A stretch of 64,000 nucleotides of DNA from Methanoregulaceae archaeon (GTDB lineage: Archaea > Halobacteriota > Methanomicrobia > Methanomicrobiales > Methanospirillaceae): NCBI GenBank assembly GCA_015660885.1, contig JACTUB010000005.1, forward strand, positions 62,001 through 126,000. Reading direction: 5' to 3'. The position numbers and the translations under genes were made by a program. The notes beneath the pieces were generated by a model. That model saw only the letters and a list, made by a program, of their open reading frames with translations, had not been told where the DNA came from and did no database searches. Below are positions 27,375-36,586 of the stretch, piece after piece; positions within the stretch are counted from its first letter, which is position 1; every line of letters begins with the position of its first letter.

Positions 27375-28046
27375 TCAAAATGTATTCTTAGCACCCGCAA
27401 ATTTCTTTTTGTATCTCGTTTTAACCAGGGGGAAGGTAACCAGCATCGAACTCCATGATACCATCGCCAATAAAGGATTTACCAGCGCTATCGGAATCGA
27501 TACAAGAAATGTCACGGGTGTTATCAGGTTTCTCACGGACATGTATTCGATAACATGTTCCGATAGATCGGGTTCGATTAACCGGTGGTTTTTTGATGCG
27601 TATTTCCAGAGGAAAAACAGGAGAAGGCTGCTCATGGTGAGAATGAGTGCATAAAAGACGACGACACTGAGATGGTTGCCATAAATCCCCAGCAGGTACG
27701 TTGGAAAAGGCATCAGCACGATGAAGAACAGGAATACAATATGGAGCCTGACGAGGATGCGATCCAGCGTGGGTATGAACGAGAACATGCGACGGTAGGA
27801 CAGCCAGAAATTCGCGATGATAAAAAAACTGAGGATAAATCCCAAGATTTTTGGGAATATATCCACCAGGGTGGGGAGAAATAGTGTGTCAATATCATGA
27901 GAAGGGATATCCGGGATTCTTAATTCAAGCACCAGAAGGGTGATTGCAATGGCAAATATTCCATCGCTGAATGCCATCATTGACGCTTTGTCCAACCCCA
28001 GGCGATCAAAGATATCGCCCGTGGTATCCCCCGGATTTTCCCCCAT
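27375..28046 (-). CDS. TMEM175-family (DUF1211) potassium channel-like protein
   Basis: A 223-residue six-helix membrane protein. It carries the TMEM175 signature FSDGIFAIAITLLVLEL in the first helix, followed by FIIANFWLSYRRMF. Prokaryotic members form tetrameric potassium-permeable channels with the pore lined by helix 1. The Met at 28046 follows AAGGT; the frame is open to 28151 but the extra N-terminus is not family-like. Confidence 0.85.
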   Translation of the reverse strand: MGENPGDTTGDIFDRLGLDKASMMAFSDGIFAIAITLLVLELRIPDIPSHDIDTLFLPTLVDIFPKILGFILSFFIIANFWLSYRRMFSFIPTLDRILVRLHIVFLFFIVLMPFPTYLLGIYGNHLSVVVFYALILTMSSLLLFFLWKYASKNHRLIEPDLSEHVIEYMSVRNLITPVTFLVSIPIALVNPLLAMVSWSSMLVTFPLVKTRYKKKFAGAKNTF

Positions 28047-28154
28047 GAATACCTTATACAAGATGAACTGCCCCGGCGTAATATAACTTCTGAAAGACCG
28101 GAAACATGACAAGAGAACTAAATTGATCCGTTCATCATTCATCCTTTCCACACG

Positions 28155-28260
28155 CTAATGCACCATATCCACTATGTTCATGATTTCCGGGATTTTTTTC
28201 TGTACAGATTTCTCGTAAGAGATCCCGGAAAATGCTGTATTGGTGGATATAGTGCATTAG
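28155..28260. mobile_element. MITE-like element, 106 bases, terminal inverted repeats
   Basis: Starts CTAATGCACCATATCCAC and ends GTGGATATAGTGCATTAG, an 18-base terminal inverted repeat with one mismatch; internal arms ATTTCCGGGAT and ATCCCGGAAAAT extend the symmetry. It carries no gene. No clear target duplication is seen. It abuts a 5'-truncated gene, consistent with insertion or with being the end of a deleted transposon. Confidence 0.6.
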
Positions 28261-28273
28261 GAAAAAATCAAAT

Positions 28274-28510
28274 GTCACCCTGGTCAACAATCCGGAACGA
28301 ATTCCCGGTCCTGCTCGCCGGGCGATCCTGATGTTGCTCGGGGAACTCCTGCTGCCCAGCTTGCTCTACGGTATTCTTGCGGGTCTTGTCCTGACCGTTC
28401 TTCTCATAGCAAGGACACGGGGAGAAGAAGCGATGCTGGGGCGGGAACTCGAAGGCTACCGGGAGTATACTCAGAACGTCCGGTATCGGCTTTTCCCTTT
28501 TCTCTGGTAA
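28274..28510 (+). pseudogene. C-terminal remnant of isoprenylcysteine carboxyl methyltransferase-like gene
   Basis: Open frame without start, ending at TAA 28508. The product has a membrane helix (LLYGILAGLVLTVLLIA) then RTRGEEAMLGRELEGYREY and RYRLFPFLW, the usual end of PEMT/ICMT-type membrane methyltransferases. The N-terminal part with the SAM-binding region is missing; the break coincides with the MITE-like element upstream. Confidence 0.6.
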
Positions 28511-28605
28511 CAGCAGTTTTTTTGACGTTGTTCGTGGTGATGGCCGGGCTGGTGATCCGTTGACAGTTGAAGGTCGTCGGGATGATTACCGGTCGATGGA
28601 GGGTG

Positions 28606-29373
28606 CTACCTGTTCCCCTGTGCGGCAATTGCAGCCCCGAGGGCGCCGGTGATCTGGGGTTCGGACGGGACATACAGGATGGTACCCAGCTCCTTTTCGA
28701 GTGCTGCCTTCATCCCGCCATTCTTCGCCACCCCACCGACAAACGCGACATGCTCCTTCAATCCCATCCGCTTCGCCATCACCCCTACCCGCGTCGCGAT
28801 GCTCGCTATCAGACCTGCGGCGATGTCCTCCTTGGTGATGCCTCTCGCCCGGAGCGAGATCACCTCTGACTCAGCAAATACCGTGCACATACTGGTGATG
28901 TCGGCAGGGTGGTTGGACGAAAGCGCGAGGCCGCCGAGGTCGTTGATCGGGACTTCGAGCGCCTTTGCCGTATACTCCAGGAATTTCCCGGTTCCTGCAG
29001 CGCACTTGTCGTTCATGAGGAAGTCTGCCACTCTCCCGTCTTCTACCACGATGACCTTGGAGTCCTGCCCTCCCACATCGATGATCCCCTGCACCTCCGG
29101 AAAGAGAAACGACACTCCTTTCGTGTGCGCCGTAATCTCGCTTATCGATTTATCGGCAAACGAAATGGAATTCCGGCCATACCCCGTAGCATACACGTTC
29201 CCGACCTCCTCTCTCCTCATATCGCAGCTCGCAAGGAGCTCGTCGAACATATTCCGGGCAGCGGTGGGGAAATCAAACGCGGTGATGCCAATCCGGTACC
29301 CTATGATCTCCCGGTCCCGGAACAGGAGCGCCTTCGTCGTGGCGGCACCTGCGTCGATCCCCGCGGTGATCAC
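28606..29373 (-). CDS. BadF/HgdC-type ATPase activator
   Basis: A 255-residue ASKHA-fold ATPase. Phosphate loops GIDAGAATTKA and DVGGQDSK are present; C124 (KCAAGTGKF) and C163 (SMCTVF) match the cysteines that hold one [4Fe-4S] cluster across the dimer in HgdC. It uses ATP to send low-potential electrons to its partner. Its start overlaps the stop of the upstream partner gene (ATGA-type, 4 bases), so the two are translated together. Confidence 0.88.
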   Translation of the reverse strand: MITAGIDAGAATTKALLFRDREIIGYRIGITAFDFPTAARNMFDELLASCDMRREEVGNVYATGYGRNSISFADKSISEITAHTKGVSFLFPEVQGIIDVGGQDSKVIVVEDGRVADFLMNDKCAAGTGKFLEYTAKALEVPINDLGGLALSSNHPADITSMCTVFAESEVISLRARGITKEDIAAGLIASIATRVGVMAKRMGLKEHVAFVGGVAKNGGMKAALEKELGTILYVPSEPQITGALGAAIAAQGNR

Positions 29374-30518
29374 GCGATCATCTCCAGGAACGCATCGACC
29401 CGGATCCCGATCTGTTCCGTGTCCGAATCCCCGTAGTCGGACTCAATCGCGAGCAGGGGGATCTTCTCCTTCTTCAGGGCTCTCTGCACCCGGAGGCGTT
29501 CGATATTGTAAGCGTGGCAGAACTGCAGGGTATAATACACTACACCGTGGACATCGTACTGTTTCGCGAGATCGACGATACGGGCGACCCGCTGGTCATT
29601 GGGTGTCATGCAGGCACAGGGGATCTCCAGGTACCGCTCCGCGAGGGCTGTCCAGGGGTCTTTATCCTCGTCCACGAGGTCCCAGAACGACCTCGTTCCG
29701 GTACAGCTCTCCTCAACCACGATCACCCCGCCTTTCTGCTCAATAATGTCCGGCACTTTCGTATTCCCTGCCGCCATCGGGCACCCCGAGATCATGATCC
29801 GCGGTCCTGTCCGGGCGTCCGGTGTGACGTGCTCCATCTCGTTGCAGAGCTGGCCGACCCCCTGCCTGAACTGGTCGGGAGAGAGGAAGAACTGCTTCTG
29901 CATCACCCGAAGGACTTCTGACCCCCTGATCGGGGGCGGGTCGCGCCTCCTCAGCCCGAAGAGGCGGTGGAGGAGTCGTTTTGTCTCGTTTGCCGACCTG
30001 ATCTCCCGCTTCAGTGCATCGTCGCTCACGACATTTCCGGTCAGGCCTTCCATGAACTTCCCGAACTTCCGGAGCTCAGAAAGGAAATAATTCAGGGCCT
30101 CAGGGCTCCCGGGTTTCTGCGGGAGGTCGAGGACATAGGTGGGCAGGTAATCAGGAAGGATCTCGTACATCTTCTTCTTTCCGTCGCATGTCGCCTCTGC
30201 AACCACCACGTCGACCAGGGGAACATGAGCGCACGCAAGGTTCCCCCCACAGCATCCGTCGACCACCGCCCCAAACGAGGACTTGATCAGCGGGCATATG
30301 TTCCTTGGAAGCGACTGCTCTGCCACGGGGATTGTATCGGCTCTCCCGCCACAGAGCACGATCCTGTCGGCACCGGCTGCAAAAATTATCTCATCCGGAA
30401 CATAGAGGCAGAGGGTCCCGACTACCTTTATTCCGTTTTCTCTCTCTTCTTTCAGCTGGGCAATACGGAACTCGTATGAGTTCTTAAAAATGTCGAGACC
30501 CGGGAGAGAGGATGACAT
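29370..30518 (-). CDS. 2-hydroxyacyl-CoA dehydratase-type protein (probable double-cubane cluster protein)
   Basis: A 382-residue HgdB/D-family protein. Cysteines include C37, C56, C75, C89-C90 and C96 (DGCCGGNLAC), C111, plus later SGCPM, ESCTG, IPCAC and FCHAY. One subunit with one activator, rather than two dehydratase subunits, is the arrangement of double-cubane cluster proteins, which carry an [8Fe-9S] cluster and do ATP-driven reductions of small molecules. The physiological substrate is unknown. No CoA transferase or acyl-CoA gene is nearby, which argues against amino acid fermentation. Confidence 0.75.
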   Translation of the reverse strand: MSSSLPGLDIFKNSYEFRIAQLKEERENGIKVVGTLCLYVPDEIIFAAGADRIVLCGGRADTIPVAEQSLPRNICPLIKSSFGAVVDGCCGGNLACAHVPLVDVVVAEATCDGKKKMYEILPDYLPTYVLDLPQKPGSPEALNYFLSELRKFGKFMEGLTGNVVSDDALKREIRSANETKRLLHRLFGLRRRDPPPIRGSEVLRVMQKQFFLSPDQFRQGVGQLCNEMEHVTPDARTGPRIMISGCPMAAGNTKVPDIIEQKGGVIVVEESCTGTRSFWDLVDEDKDPWTALAERYLEIPCACMTPNDQRVARIVDLAKQYDVHGVVYYTLQFCHAYNIERLRVQRALKKEKIPLLAIESDYGDSDTEQIGIRVDAFLEMIA

Positions 30519-30794
30519 GTAGTTCCGGTATCCATTTTTAATATGAACCTATTCAAAGGTGCCGTCTCCCTTAGTAGTTGCCAATAAAAAACACGGTGTA
30601 TTTTACATTGGAGGAATTTTTTTATCGGCAAACCAGGATCAAGTAACAAAAATAGTATTTACACGAAATAATTCCGGTATTGTCTCCACTTCGGTACGAA
30701 TTTATCAAAAAATATTTTTAAAACGGAAATAATCAGGATCCCCTGATTTCCTGATGATTAATCTCTATTAATTTGAATCTGAAAAAAGCCAGAA

Positions 30795-31613
30795 TTATAT
30801 AATTATTGTATTATTGCCGACAGTAGAAATATAATGTAATTCGGTGTCAGGTGTTTTTACCGATGAGATCATTATGTCTTTCAGGTTACGGTATTTGCTG
30901 AAATTATCCGTATCGGTAAAAAATCCGAAATTGTACGCGTGGCGCAGCGAAACAATGGTCTCTATTGTGTATGCCGACGGGTAATAATTTGTCCCTTTGG
31001 GCAGCGTGACATCATAGGTTGATGCCATCGCGGTCCCGCTTGAAAAATATTTGTAGTTCCCCAGATAGTCCGCTGCGGATAAATCCGGGTAATCTCTTTG
31101 AAACATTCCCTTGCTCCAGTCAATGGTAGGATCGAGACTGAAACTTCCGGCTCTTTCAAAATCCTGCGTGAGTGCCACAAATTTTTTGGTATTATCAGGG
31201 CTCGTAATTGTAACGACACGATACGGTAGATTGAGACGCGGATCGTCGTATAAGTAAAATGGGCCGACTGAGTATGGCGTATATATTGAAGTTGCTGTTG
31301 TCCAGGTGGATGGATACTCAACGCTGAAATCACTATCGGAATAATACGAGAAGGTAATTTCAGACACATCGGTCGGATCTGCTTTTGGGAACAGCATCGT
31401 TACTGAAACGATAGCCGGGGTTGTTGTGACATTTGAAGGTGGTGTTGGAATTATCGGGGTGGTTATCACTGCTGAAGTAACAGCTGTTGGAATCGAAGTT
31501 GTGAAGGTTGGTGCTGGAAGGGTTGGTTCGGGTACCTTCTGACTTGCACACCCGGCCGCAAAAATGACCACAATAAAGAGAGAAATAAGAACTGTTCCTG
31601 AATAATTTCTCAT
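30795..31613 (-). CDS. Lipoprotein of unknown function
   Basis: A 272-residue lipoprotein: signal peptide with lipobox FAAGC (Cys at about residue 22), a Thr/Pro/Val-rich linker (residues 27-70), and a C-terminal globular domain opening FSVEYPSTWTTATS, a PsbP-like beginning seen in many archaeal and bacterial lipoproteins. Extracytoplasmic. The upstream 276 bases to the double-cubane gene are AT-rich and show no gene. Confidence 0.75.
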   Translation of the reverse strand: MRNYSGTVLISLFIVVIFAAGCASQKVPEPTLPAPTFTTSIPTAVTSAVITTPIIPTPPSNVTTTPAIVSVTMLFPKADPTDVSEITFSYYSDSDFSVEYPSTWTTATSIYTPYSVGPFYLYDDPRLNLPYRVVTITSPDNTKKFVALTQDFERAGSFSLDPTIDWSKGMFQRDYPDLSAADYLGNYKYFSSGTAMASTYDVTLPKGTNYYPSAYTIETIVSLRHAYNFGFFTDTDNFSKYRNLKDIMISSVKTPDTELHYISTVGNNTIII

Positions 31614-32039
31614 ATCATGTTACATGATATTGTTCCCGGTTAATCGTTTTTGTGATTCGGGACATTTTTTCCTTTGATTAATATCCGGATTAGATCCGAT
31701 GGAGTGATATTCACCTCCTAGTGGTCCATAGCTGAGATCGAGTGAAATAAGCTCTATACGGGCCCCGGTTATCTTCTTGGTTTTCACCTGCTCTCGCAAA
31801 AATCCCGTAAAACCCTCCATTTCTGTTCGTGCGGAGAATACGCCCAATTATCGCCCTGTTAGTCAAAATACGGCAGTTTTGCACTTCACCTGGTGGCCAG
31901 TAAAGCCCCTTGAACCGGGCTGGTTTTTGCTCCCTGTTTTAGGACATTAAACCTCGGAAACCCTGCCAGAACGTGAATACGAGACTCGTTCTTTCCGAAG
32001 AAGGTTCCAAAAAATAGGAGTGGCTGAAGAATCAGGCAA
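31614..32039. other. Intergenic region with one doubtful short frame
   Basis: Separates the lipoprotein gene from chrA. A 75-codon minus-strand frame (31620-31847) ends just before the lipoprotein start, but it has no recognised content or clear ribosome binding site; I do not call it a gene. The rest holds nothing recognisable. Confidence 0.35.
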
Positions 32040-33227
32040 TCAGTGCACAAATACGAACATTACTACAGCGATTCCAATCCCGGCAATGACCACCCAGAGA
32101 ATCTCGGCACCCAGAAGAAGGGAGAGGAATGCCCCTGTCGCGAGTAGTCCGGGGAACCATGACCAGGGAACCGCAAGCGCCAGCTTGATGGTCACGCTCA
32201 GGAGCAGACCCACAAAGGAGAACAGAATACCCTGGAACATTTTCTGATACAGCTGAGAACTACGCAGCCGGTCATAATACGGTACCGTCCCGACCGCGAA
32301 CAGAAATGAGGGGGTAAAAATCCCTATCGTTGCGACTATCCCGCCCCAGAAACCATAGGCAAGGAACCCTACAAATGTTGCGGTGATAACAATCGGGCCC
32401 GGGGTTACCTGGCCGAGCGCTAGTCCATTGATGAATGTTGCACTGTCCAGCCATGAATGCACCACGACAACCTCATGGAACATCAGCGGGAGCGCGGCAA
32501 ATCCTCCTCCAAACGCAAACAGATCAATCCTTGCCATCGTGGCGGCAAGGGTATAGAGATCGGACTGCAGGAAATAGAGCAATATAAAAAAGACTGCTGC
32601 TATGGCAAGCAGAATGAGAAAGGATTTTTCCGGACGCGGAAGCGTTGTGACCGGCATTTCCTGTTTTTTATCAGAAACAGGAAGAAGAGTGATGCCGAGC
32701 AATGCCGCAAGGACGATGACAACAACAGGACTCACCCCCACAATGAAAAGCACCGCAGCGATCCCGGCAATAAGTACGTGAATCCAGTGTTTGAGTGATG
32801 TCCTCCCGAATGAGACCGTCGCGTATGCGACCAGCGCCACAACGATTGCCTGTAAGGCGAGGAATAACGCCATCACCGGGGGAAGCGCTGATGTTGAAAC
32901 ATAGAGTGCCGAGAGTATCATCATCAGGATAAATGCAGGGAGACCAAATCCGACAAATGCTGCAAATGCACCAGCTGTGCCCCGGATACGAAGACCTGCA
33001 TAGGCAGTGACCTGCATGGCCGTTGCACCGGGGATAGCCTGGCAGAGTGCGACACCATCGTCGAAGACCACACTATCAAGCCAACCCTTTTGCCCGACCA
33101 CCATCTTCCGTATGTAGGAGACCATGGCAGGGCCGCCGAATGCCGTGATTCCAATCCGGAAAAATGCAAAAAAGATTGAAGCAAGCGAGGGTGACTGCAA
33201 TTCTGACGGAATGGGTTGGTCGGCCAT
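32040..33227 (-). CDS. chrA: Chromate transporter ChrA, long-chain type
   Basis: A 395-residue membrane protein with two homologous CHR domains. Domain 1 has FGGPAMVSYIR and ALCQAIPGATAMQ (about residues 30-75); domain 2 has FGGGFAALPLM and GLALGQVTPGPI (about 235-290). About 10-12 helices. The family exports chromate, with sulfate analogues as possible natural substrates. Single gene. Confidence 0.92.
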   Translation of the reverse strand: MADQPIPSELQSPSLASIFFAFFRIGITAFGGPAMVSYIRKMVVGQKGWLDSVVFDDGVALCQAIPGATAMQVTAYAGLRIRGTAGAFAAFVGFGLPAFILMMILSALYVSTSALPPVMALFLALQAIVVALVAYATVSFGRTSLKHWIHVLIAGIAAVLFIVGVSPVVVIVLAALLGITLLPVSDKKQEMPVTTLPRPEKSFLILLAIAAVFFILLYFLQSDLYTLAATMARIDLFAFGGGFAALPLMFHEVVVVHSWLDSATFINGLALGQVTPGPIVITATFVGFLAYGFWGGIVATIGIFTPSFLFAVGTVPYYDRLRSSQLYQKMFQGILFSFVGLLLSVTIKLALAVPWSWFPGLLATGAFLSLLLGAEILWVVIAGIGIAVVMFVFVH

Positions 33228-33537
33228 ATGACATGAGAATTATTGAAAGTATATGAGATAAGGATGCATGATTCGCCCCGTACGTGGGGCTGACCCGGAG
33301 ACAACGCAGACACCCGGTCATATTCACTTATCCTCGCTCCGGTTCACTTCACTAATCAACCGCGAAAAAAAGTGAGATGATGTGGGGTGAAGTGCAGAAA
33401 AATCGCACATCCTGGTTTTCTCTTATATTTTTTATCGGTTTTTCATTTCAGGTTATAGTTCTGGAGATATTTCCAGTGCGCAAGAACTAAGCAAGATTAT
33501 ATTTAGTTAAAACAAGTAATTTTGTTCCTGTATTATC
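33228..33537 (+). promoter_or_regulatory. Promoter region of cbiMNQO
   Basis: Gap between divergent chrA and cbiM. A GATTATATTTA box at 33495-33505 puts transcription start a few bases before the cbiM ATG, with no ribosome binding site, so the message is nearly leaderless. About 30 bases upstream is a near palindrome CTGGAGATATTTCCAG (14 of 16 positions symmetric) that could bind a metal regulator. No riboswitch structure is recognised. Confidence 0.5.
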
Positions 33538-34242
33538 ATGCACATCATGGAAGGATACCTCTCACTGCAGTGGTGTATCGTCTGGTGGCTCTTTGCCCTG
33601 CCCTGTCTTGCCTACGGCGTCTTGCATCTGAAAAAAGTCATGGACGCAGACCGTGAGGCGCTGCCTTTGCTTGGTGTGACAGGAGGTTTCATCTTCCTTC
33701 TCTCATCCCTTAAACTACCGACACCTTTTGGAAGCTCTTCCCATCCGACCGGGACAGGTCTTTCGGCGATTTGTTTCGGACCCTGGATCACATCAGTTGT
33801 ATGCGCAATTGTCCTCCTGTTTCAGGCCCTCTTCCTTGCACATGGTGGTCTGTCAACGCTTGGCGCAAATACAGTCTCCATGGGAATTATCGGGCCGTTA
33901 GTCGGATATACGATGTACCGGTTGCTTAAAAATACCTCGGTCAGTATGTATACGACCGTCTTTCTTGTTACAGCTTTTGCAGACTTATCCACCTATGTTG
34001 TAACCTCATTCCAGCTGGCACTCGGCGCTGTTCACCCGGCAACCGGTAATGTTGTCAGCTCGTTTATCGTGTTCCTGGGAATTTTTGCAATCACCCAGAT
34101 CCCTATCGCAATCGTTGAGGGGATCGTTCTTGCTCTCGTATTCAAATATATCGTTCAGCTTAAACCCGACATTCTCATACACCTGAATATCTTCTCTGAA
34201 GAGACTATCAATGCAGCCAGGAGGGAGGCTGATGGCCCATAA
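33538..34242 (+). CDS. cbiM: Cobalt ECF transporter S component CbiM
   Basis: A 234-residue membrane protein starting MHIMEGYLSLQWC; the N-terminal Met-His-Ile-Met-Glu motif binds Co(II) in CbiM/NikM. Six or seven helices follow, with FGSSSHPTGTGL. It captures cobalt for vitamin B12-type cofactors, needed by the methyltransferases of methanogenesis; nickel is the alternative metal. First gene of cbiMNQO. Confidence 0.95.
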   Translation: MHIMEGYLSLQWCIVWWLFALPCLAYGVLHLKKVMDADREALPLLGVTGGFIFLLSSLKLPTPFGSSSHPTGTGLSAICFGPWITSVVCAIVLLFQALFLAHGGLSTLGANTVSMGIIGPLVGYTMYRLLKNTSVSMYTTVFLVTAFADLSTYVVTSFQLALGAVHPATGNVVSSFIVFLGIFAITQIPIAIVEGIVLALVFKYIVQLKPDILIHLNIFSEETINAARREADGP

Positions 34243-34534
34243 ATATAATCTGGAGATCCTTGCAGTGTTTGCAATCGCCGCATTCTGCATAATATTCCTG
34301 TATACGAGCATAACCGCGAAAAATTCAGGGTTTGCGGGAACCGATGATATCGCTGCTGGCAAAATAGCTGAATTATCCGGTACACCGTCAGGGGAAATCC
34401 ATCCGATTATCCCCCAATGGGTTCCTCCAAGCGCAGAAGTTGAATCCACACTCTTTGCTCTTCAGGCAGCCCTTGGCGGTATGATCATTGGTGGGGTATT
34501 TGGTTTCTGGATAGGACAGAAAAAGAAGGTATAA
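34232..34534 (+). CDS. cbiN: Cobalt transporter auxiliary protein CbiN
   Basis: A 100-residue protein with N- and C-terminal membrane helices and an external loop (FAGTDDIAAGKIAELSG), as in CbiN, which is required for CbiM activity. The ATG at 34232 directly follows AGGAGGGAGG and overlaps the cbiM end by 11 bases; an in-frame ATG at 34211 is less likely. Confidence 0.9.
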   Translation: MAHKYNLEILAVFAIAAFCIIFLYTSITAKNSGFAGTDDIAAGKIAELSGTPSGEIHPIIPQWVPPSAEVESTLFALQAALGGMIIGGVFGFWIGQKKKV

Positions 34535-34560
34535 CTGACCAAGACAAATCTGCTGGAACT

Positions 34561-35349
34561 ATGTTTGAGGAATTTCTGGAAGATATAGCGCAAAAAAACG
34601 GACTGCGCCAGATCAACACGTACCTGAAGCTCGCAGGCGGTACCGGTGCGATCCTTCTCTGCCTCCTCTCATCAAGTTATATCGCTCCGCTTTTTATTGC
34701 AGTTCTCCTGACATTCGGCATTCTTTTCCTTGCCCGGGTGGATGCAAAAACCTATGCCGGGCTTTTTATCTATCCATTCTGGTTTGCTCTGATGAGCGTC
34801 GCTGGACTTATCCTTATTTACGGCGGAGGAACTGTGTTCTGGAGCTGGCACCCCACAGTATGGCTCTCATTATCCATCACCCGGGAAAGCATAAACCAGG
34901 GATTCTTTGTCTTCAGTCGTATTATTGGAGGGATGTCCGCCGTCTGTTTCATCGCCCTGACCACACCGATGACCGACATCTTTGTCGTAATGCGCCGGTG
35001 CCGGGTCCCGGGATTTGTAATTGACCTGGCCATGATCATCTATCGGACGATCTTTATCCTCATGGACCAGGTACGGCAGATCTACTATGCCCAGGTGATG
35101 CGCCTCGGGTACTCGACATGGCGTGAATCGATCCACTCCTTTGCCGCGATGTGCGGGGCGGCATTCATCGCCAGCTGGGATGCCGGTGACGATCTGATCC
35201 GGGCGATGGATGCCCGCTGCTATGACGGGAAATTCGCGCTCCTTGGCGAGAACCGCCCTGTGGAAATGCGACCGTTTCTGGCCCTCTGCGCCTTCCTGCT
35301 GGCTGCATCTGCAGTCGTGTTCGCATCGCAGGGCATGACGCTGCTATAG
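34561..35349 (+). CDS. cbiQ: ECF transporter T component CbiQ
   Basis: A 262-residue membrane protein linking substrate-binding CbiM to ATPase CbiO. The coupling segments are seen in DLAMIIYRTIFILMDQ and later RAMDARCYDGK, the A-R-[RG]-type cytoplasmic helices of EcfT. It lies between cbiN and cbiO with small gaps, and ends in TAG 10 bases before cbiO. Confidence 0.92.
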   Translation: MFEEFLEDIAQKNGLRQINTYLKLAGGTGAILLCLLSSSYIAPLFIAVLLTFGILFLARVDAKTYAGLFIYPFWFALMSVAGLILIYGGGTVFWSWHPTVWLSLSITRESINQGFFVFSRIIGGMSAVCFIALTTPMTDIFVVMRRCRVPGFVIDLAMIIYRTIFILMDQVRQIYYAQVMRLGYSTWRESIHSFAAMCGAAFIASWDAGDDLIRAMDARCYDGKFALLGENRPVEMRPFLALCAFLLAASAVVFASQGMTLL

Positions 35350-35359
35350 GAGACTGGAC

Positions 35360-36586
35360 ATGAGCCGCATTGTTCTTGAAGCACGGGATATCCGGTACCG
35401 GTACCCGCGGGGCCGGGAGGCAATCCGGGGGATCAGTTTCCATATCCGCAGAGGTGAGAAGATCGCACTCGTCGGCCCGAATGGCGCCGGCAAGTCCACG
35501 CTCCTGCAGATGTTCAACGGCATGATCCGCCCGGACTCAGGCATGATGCTCTTCGACAACGAACCAATCCGGTACAATACCTCATCCCTCCGCCAGATCC
35601 GGAAGCGGGTCGGGTTCGTGCTCCAGAACCCGGACCGCCAGATCATCGCGCCGACCGTATACCAGGATGTCGCCTTTGGTCCGGTAAACCTCGGGTACGA
35701 TGAGCCCGCCATCAGGGAGGCAGTCGCGGTCGGCCTCCGGCATGTCGGCCTCGAAGGGTTTGAACGCCGCCCTCCCCACCAGCTCTCCGGCGGTGAGAAG
35801 AAACGGGTTGCGATTGCCGGGGTGCTCTCCATGGACCCGGATGTGCTGGTCTTCGACGAGCCGACAAGTGGTCTCGACCCGTCCGGCTCTGAGGACCTCA
35901 TGGAACTTCTCGACGAGCTGAACCATGACGGTAAGACCATCGTCATCTCCACCCACGATGTCGAGCTGGCCTACCCGTGGGCGGACTGGGTCATCCTCCT
36001 GCTGGAGGGCCGGATCCTCCAGGAAGACGTGCCGGACGTGGCGTTCGGAAACCCGGAATACGTCCGCATGGCGCACCTCTCGGTCCCGACCCTTCTCGAT
36101 CTCTCGGTGGAACTCGGGAAGCGTGGGTTTGCGCTGCCCGGGAGAAAACCCCGGAGTGTTCTCGACATGATTGATATCATCGAGAACCTGCTCCACGGGT
36201 CCTGCCGTAATCCTGCGCCGGGCACCATCTCGGTCTGCAATGTTGATGAGGAGGCGACGTCATCGCTCTCCGCATGGGTTAAGACCCGCCCCGGCCTTGC
36301 CGTCGGGGCGATGGGTACCCGTGCGAAACAGCGTGCCAGCCAGGAACAGCTGACCCTTGAGTTCACGTACGGTGTCATCGACAAATGCATCCTTCGTGCC
36401 TTGCGGGGGCAGGATTCCCTGATCCTTACGACAGGCAGTATGGTTGGCCGGGTCGCTGTCCGGGTGGAGGCGTACTGCCGGGAGAGCGGCAATATTATCA
36501 GCGTAGTCTCCATGAGCACTGCAGAACAGCCTCCCGTAACGGGGCTAATGGATGAGGAGGTCAGGCAGAATGATCATCCGCACTGA
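35360..36586 (+). CDS. cbiO: Cobalt ECF transporter ATPase CbiO with C-terminal extension
   Basis: A 408-residue ABC ATPase. Walker A GPNGAGKST (39-47), Q-loop near FVLQNPDRQ, signature LSGGE (142-146), Walker B VLVFDEPTS (163-171) and switch STHDVEL are intact. About 130 residues beyond the usual CbiO end (from about 275) form an extra domain with LRALRGQDSLILTTGSMVG; this resembles no domain I can name and may be regulatory. It energises cobalt uptake with CbiMNQ. The next gene overlaps by 17 bases. Confidence 0.9.
   Translation: MSRIVLEARDIRYRYPRGREAIRGISFHIRRGEKIALVGPNGAGKSTLLQMFNGMIRPDSGMMLFDNEPIRYNTSSLRQIRKRVGFVLQNPDRQIIAPTVYQDVAFGPVNLGYDEPAIREAVAVGLRHVGLEGFERRPPHQLSGGEKKRVAIAGVLSMDPDVLVFDEPTSGLDPSGSEDLMELLDELNHDGKTIVISTHDVELAYPWADWVILLLEGRILQEDVPDVAFGNPEYVRMAHLSVPTLLDLSVELGKRGFALPGRKPRSVLDMIDIIENLLHGSCRNPAPGTISVCNVDEEATSSLSAWVKTRPGLAVGAMGTRAKQRASQEQLTLEFTYGVIDKCILRALRGQDSLILTTGSMVGRVAVRVEAYCRESGNIISVVSMSTAEQPPVTGLMDEEVRQNDHPH

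Noticed and set aside
31620..31847. 75-codon minus-strand frame upstream of the lipoprotein gene
   Set aside because: No ribosome binding site, promoter or protein-family feature; overlaps only intergenic sequence.
35344..36519. Several long antisense and alternative frames over cbiO
   Set aside because: They mirror the strongly biased cbiO codons; cbiO has every ABC ATPase motif in frame.
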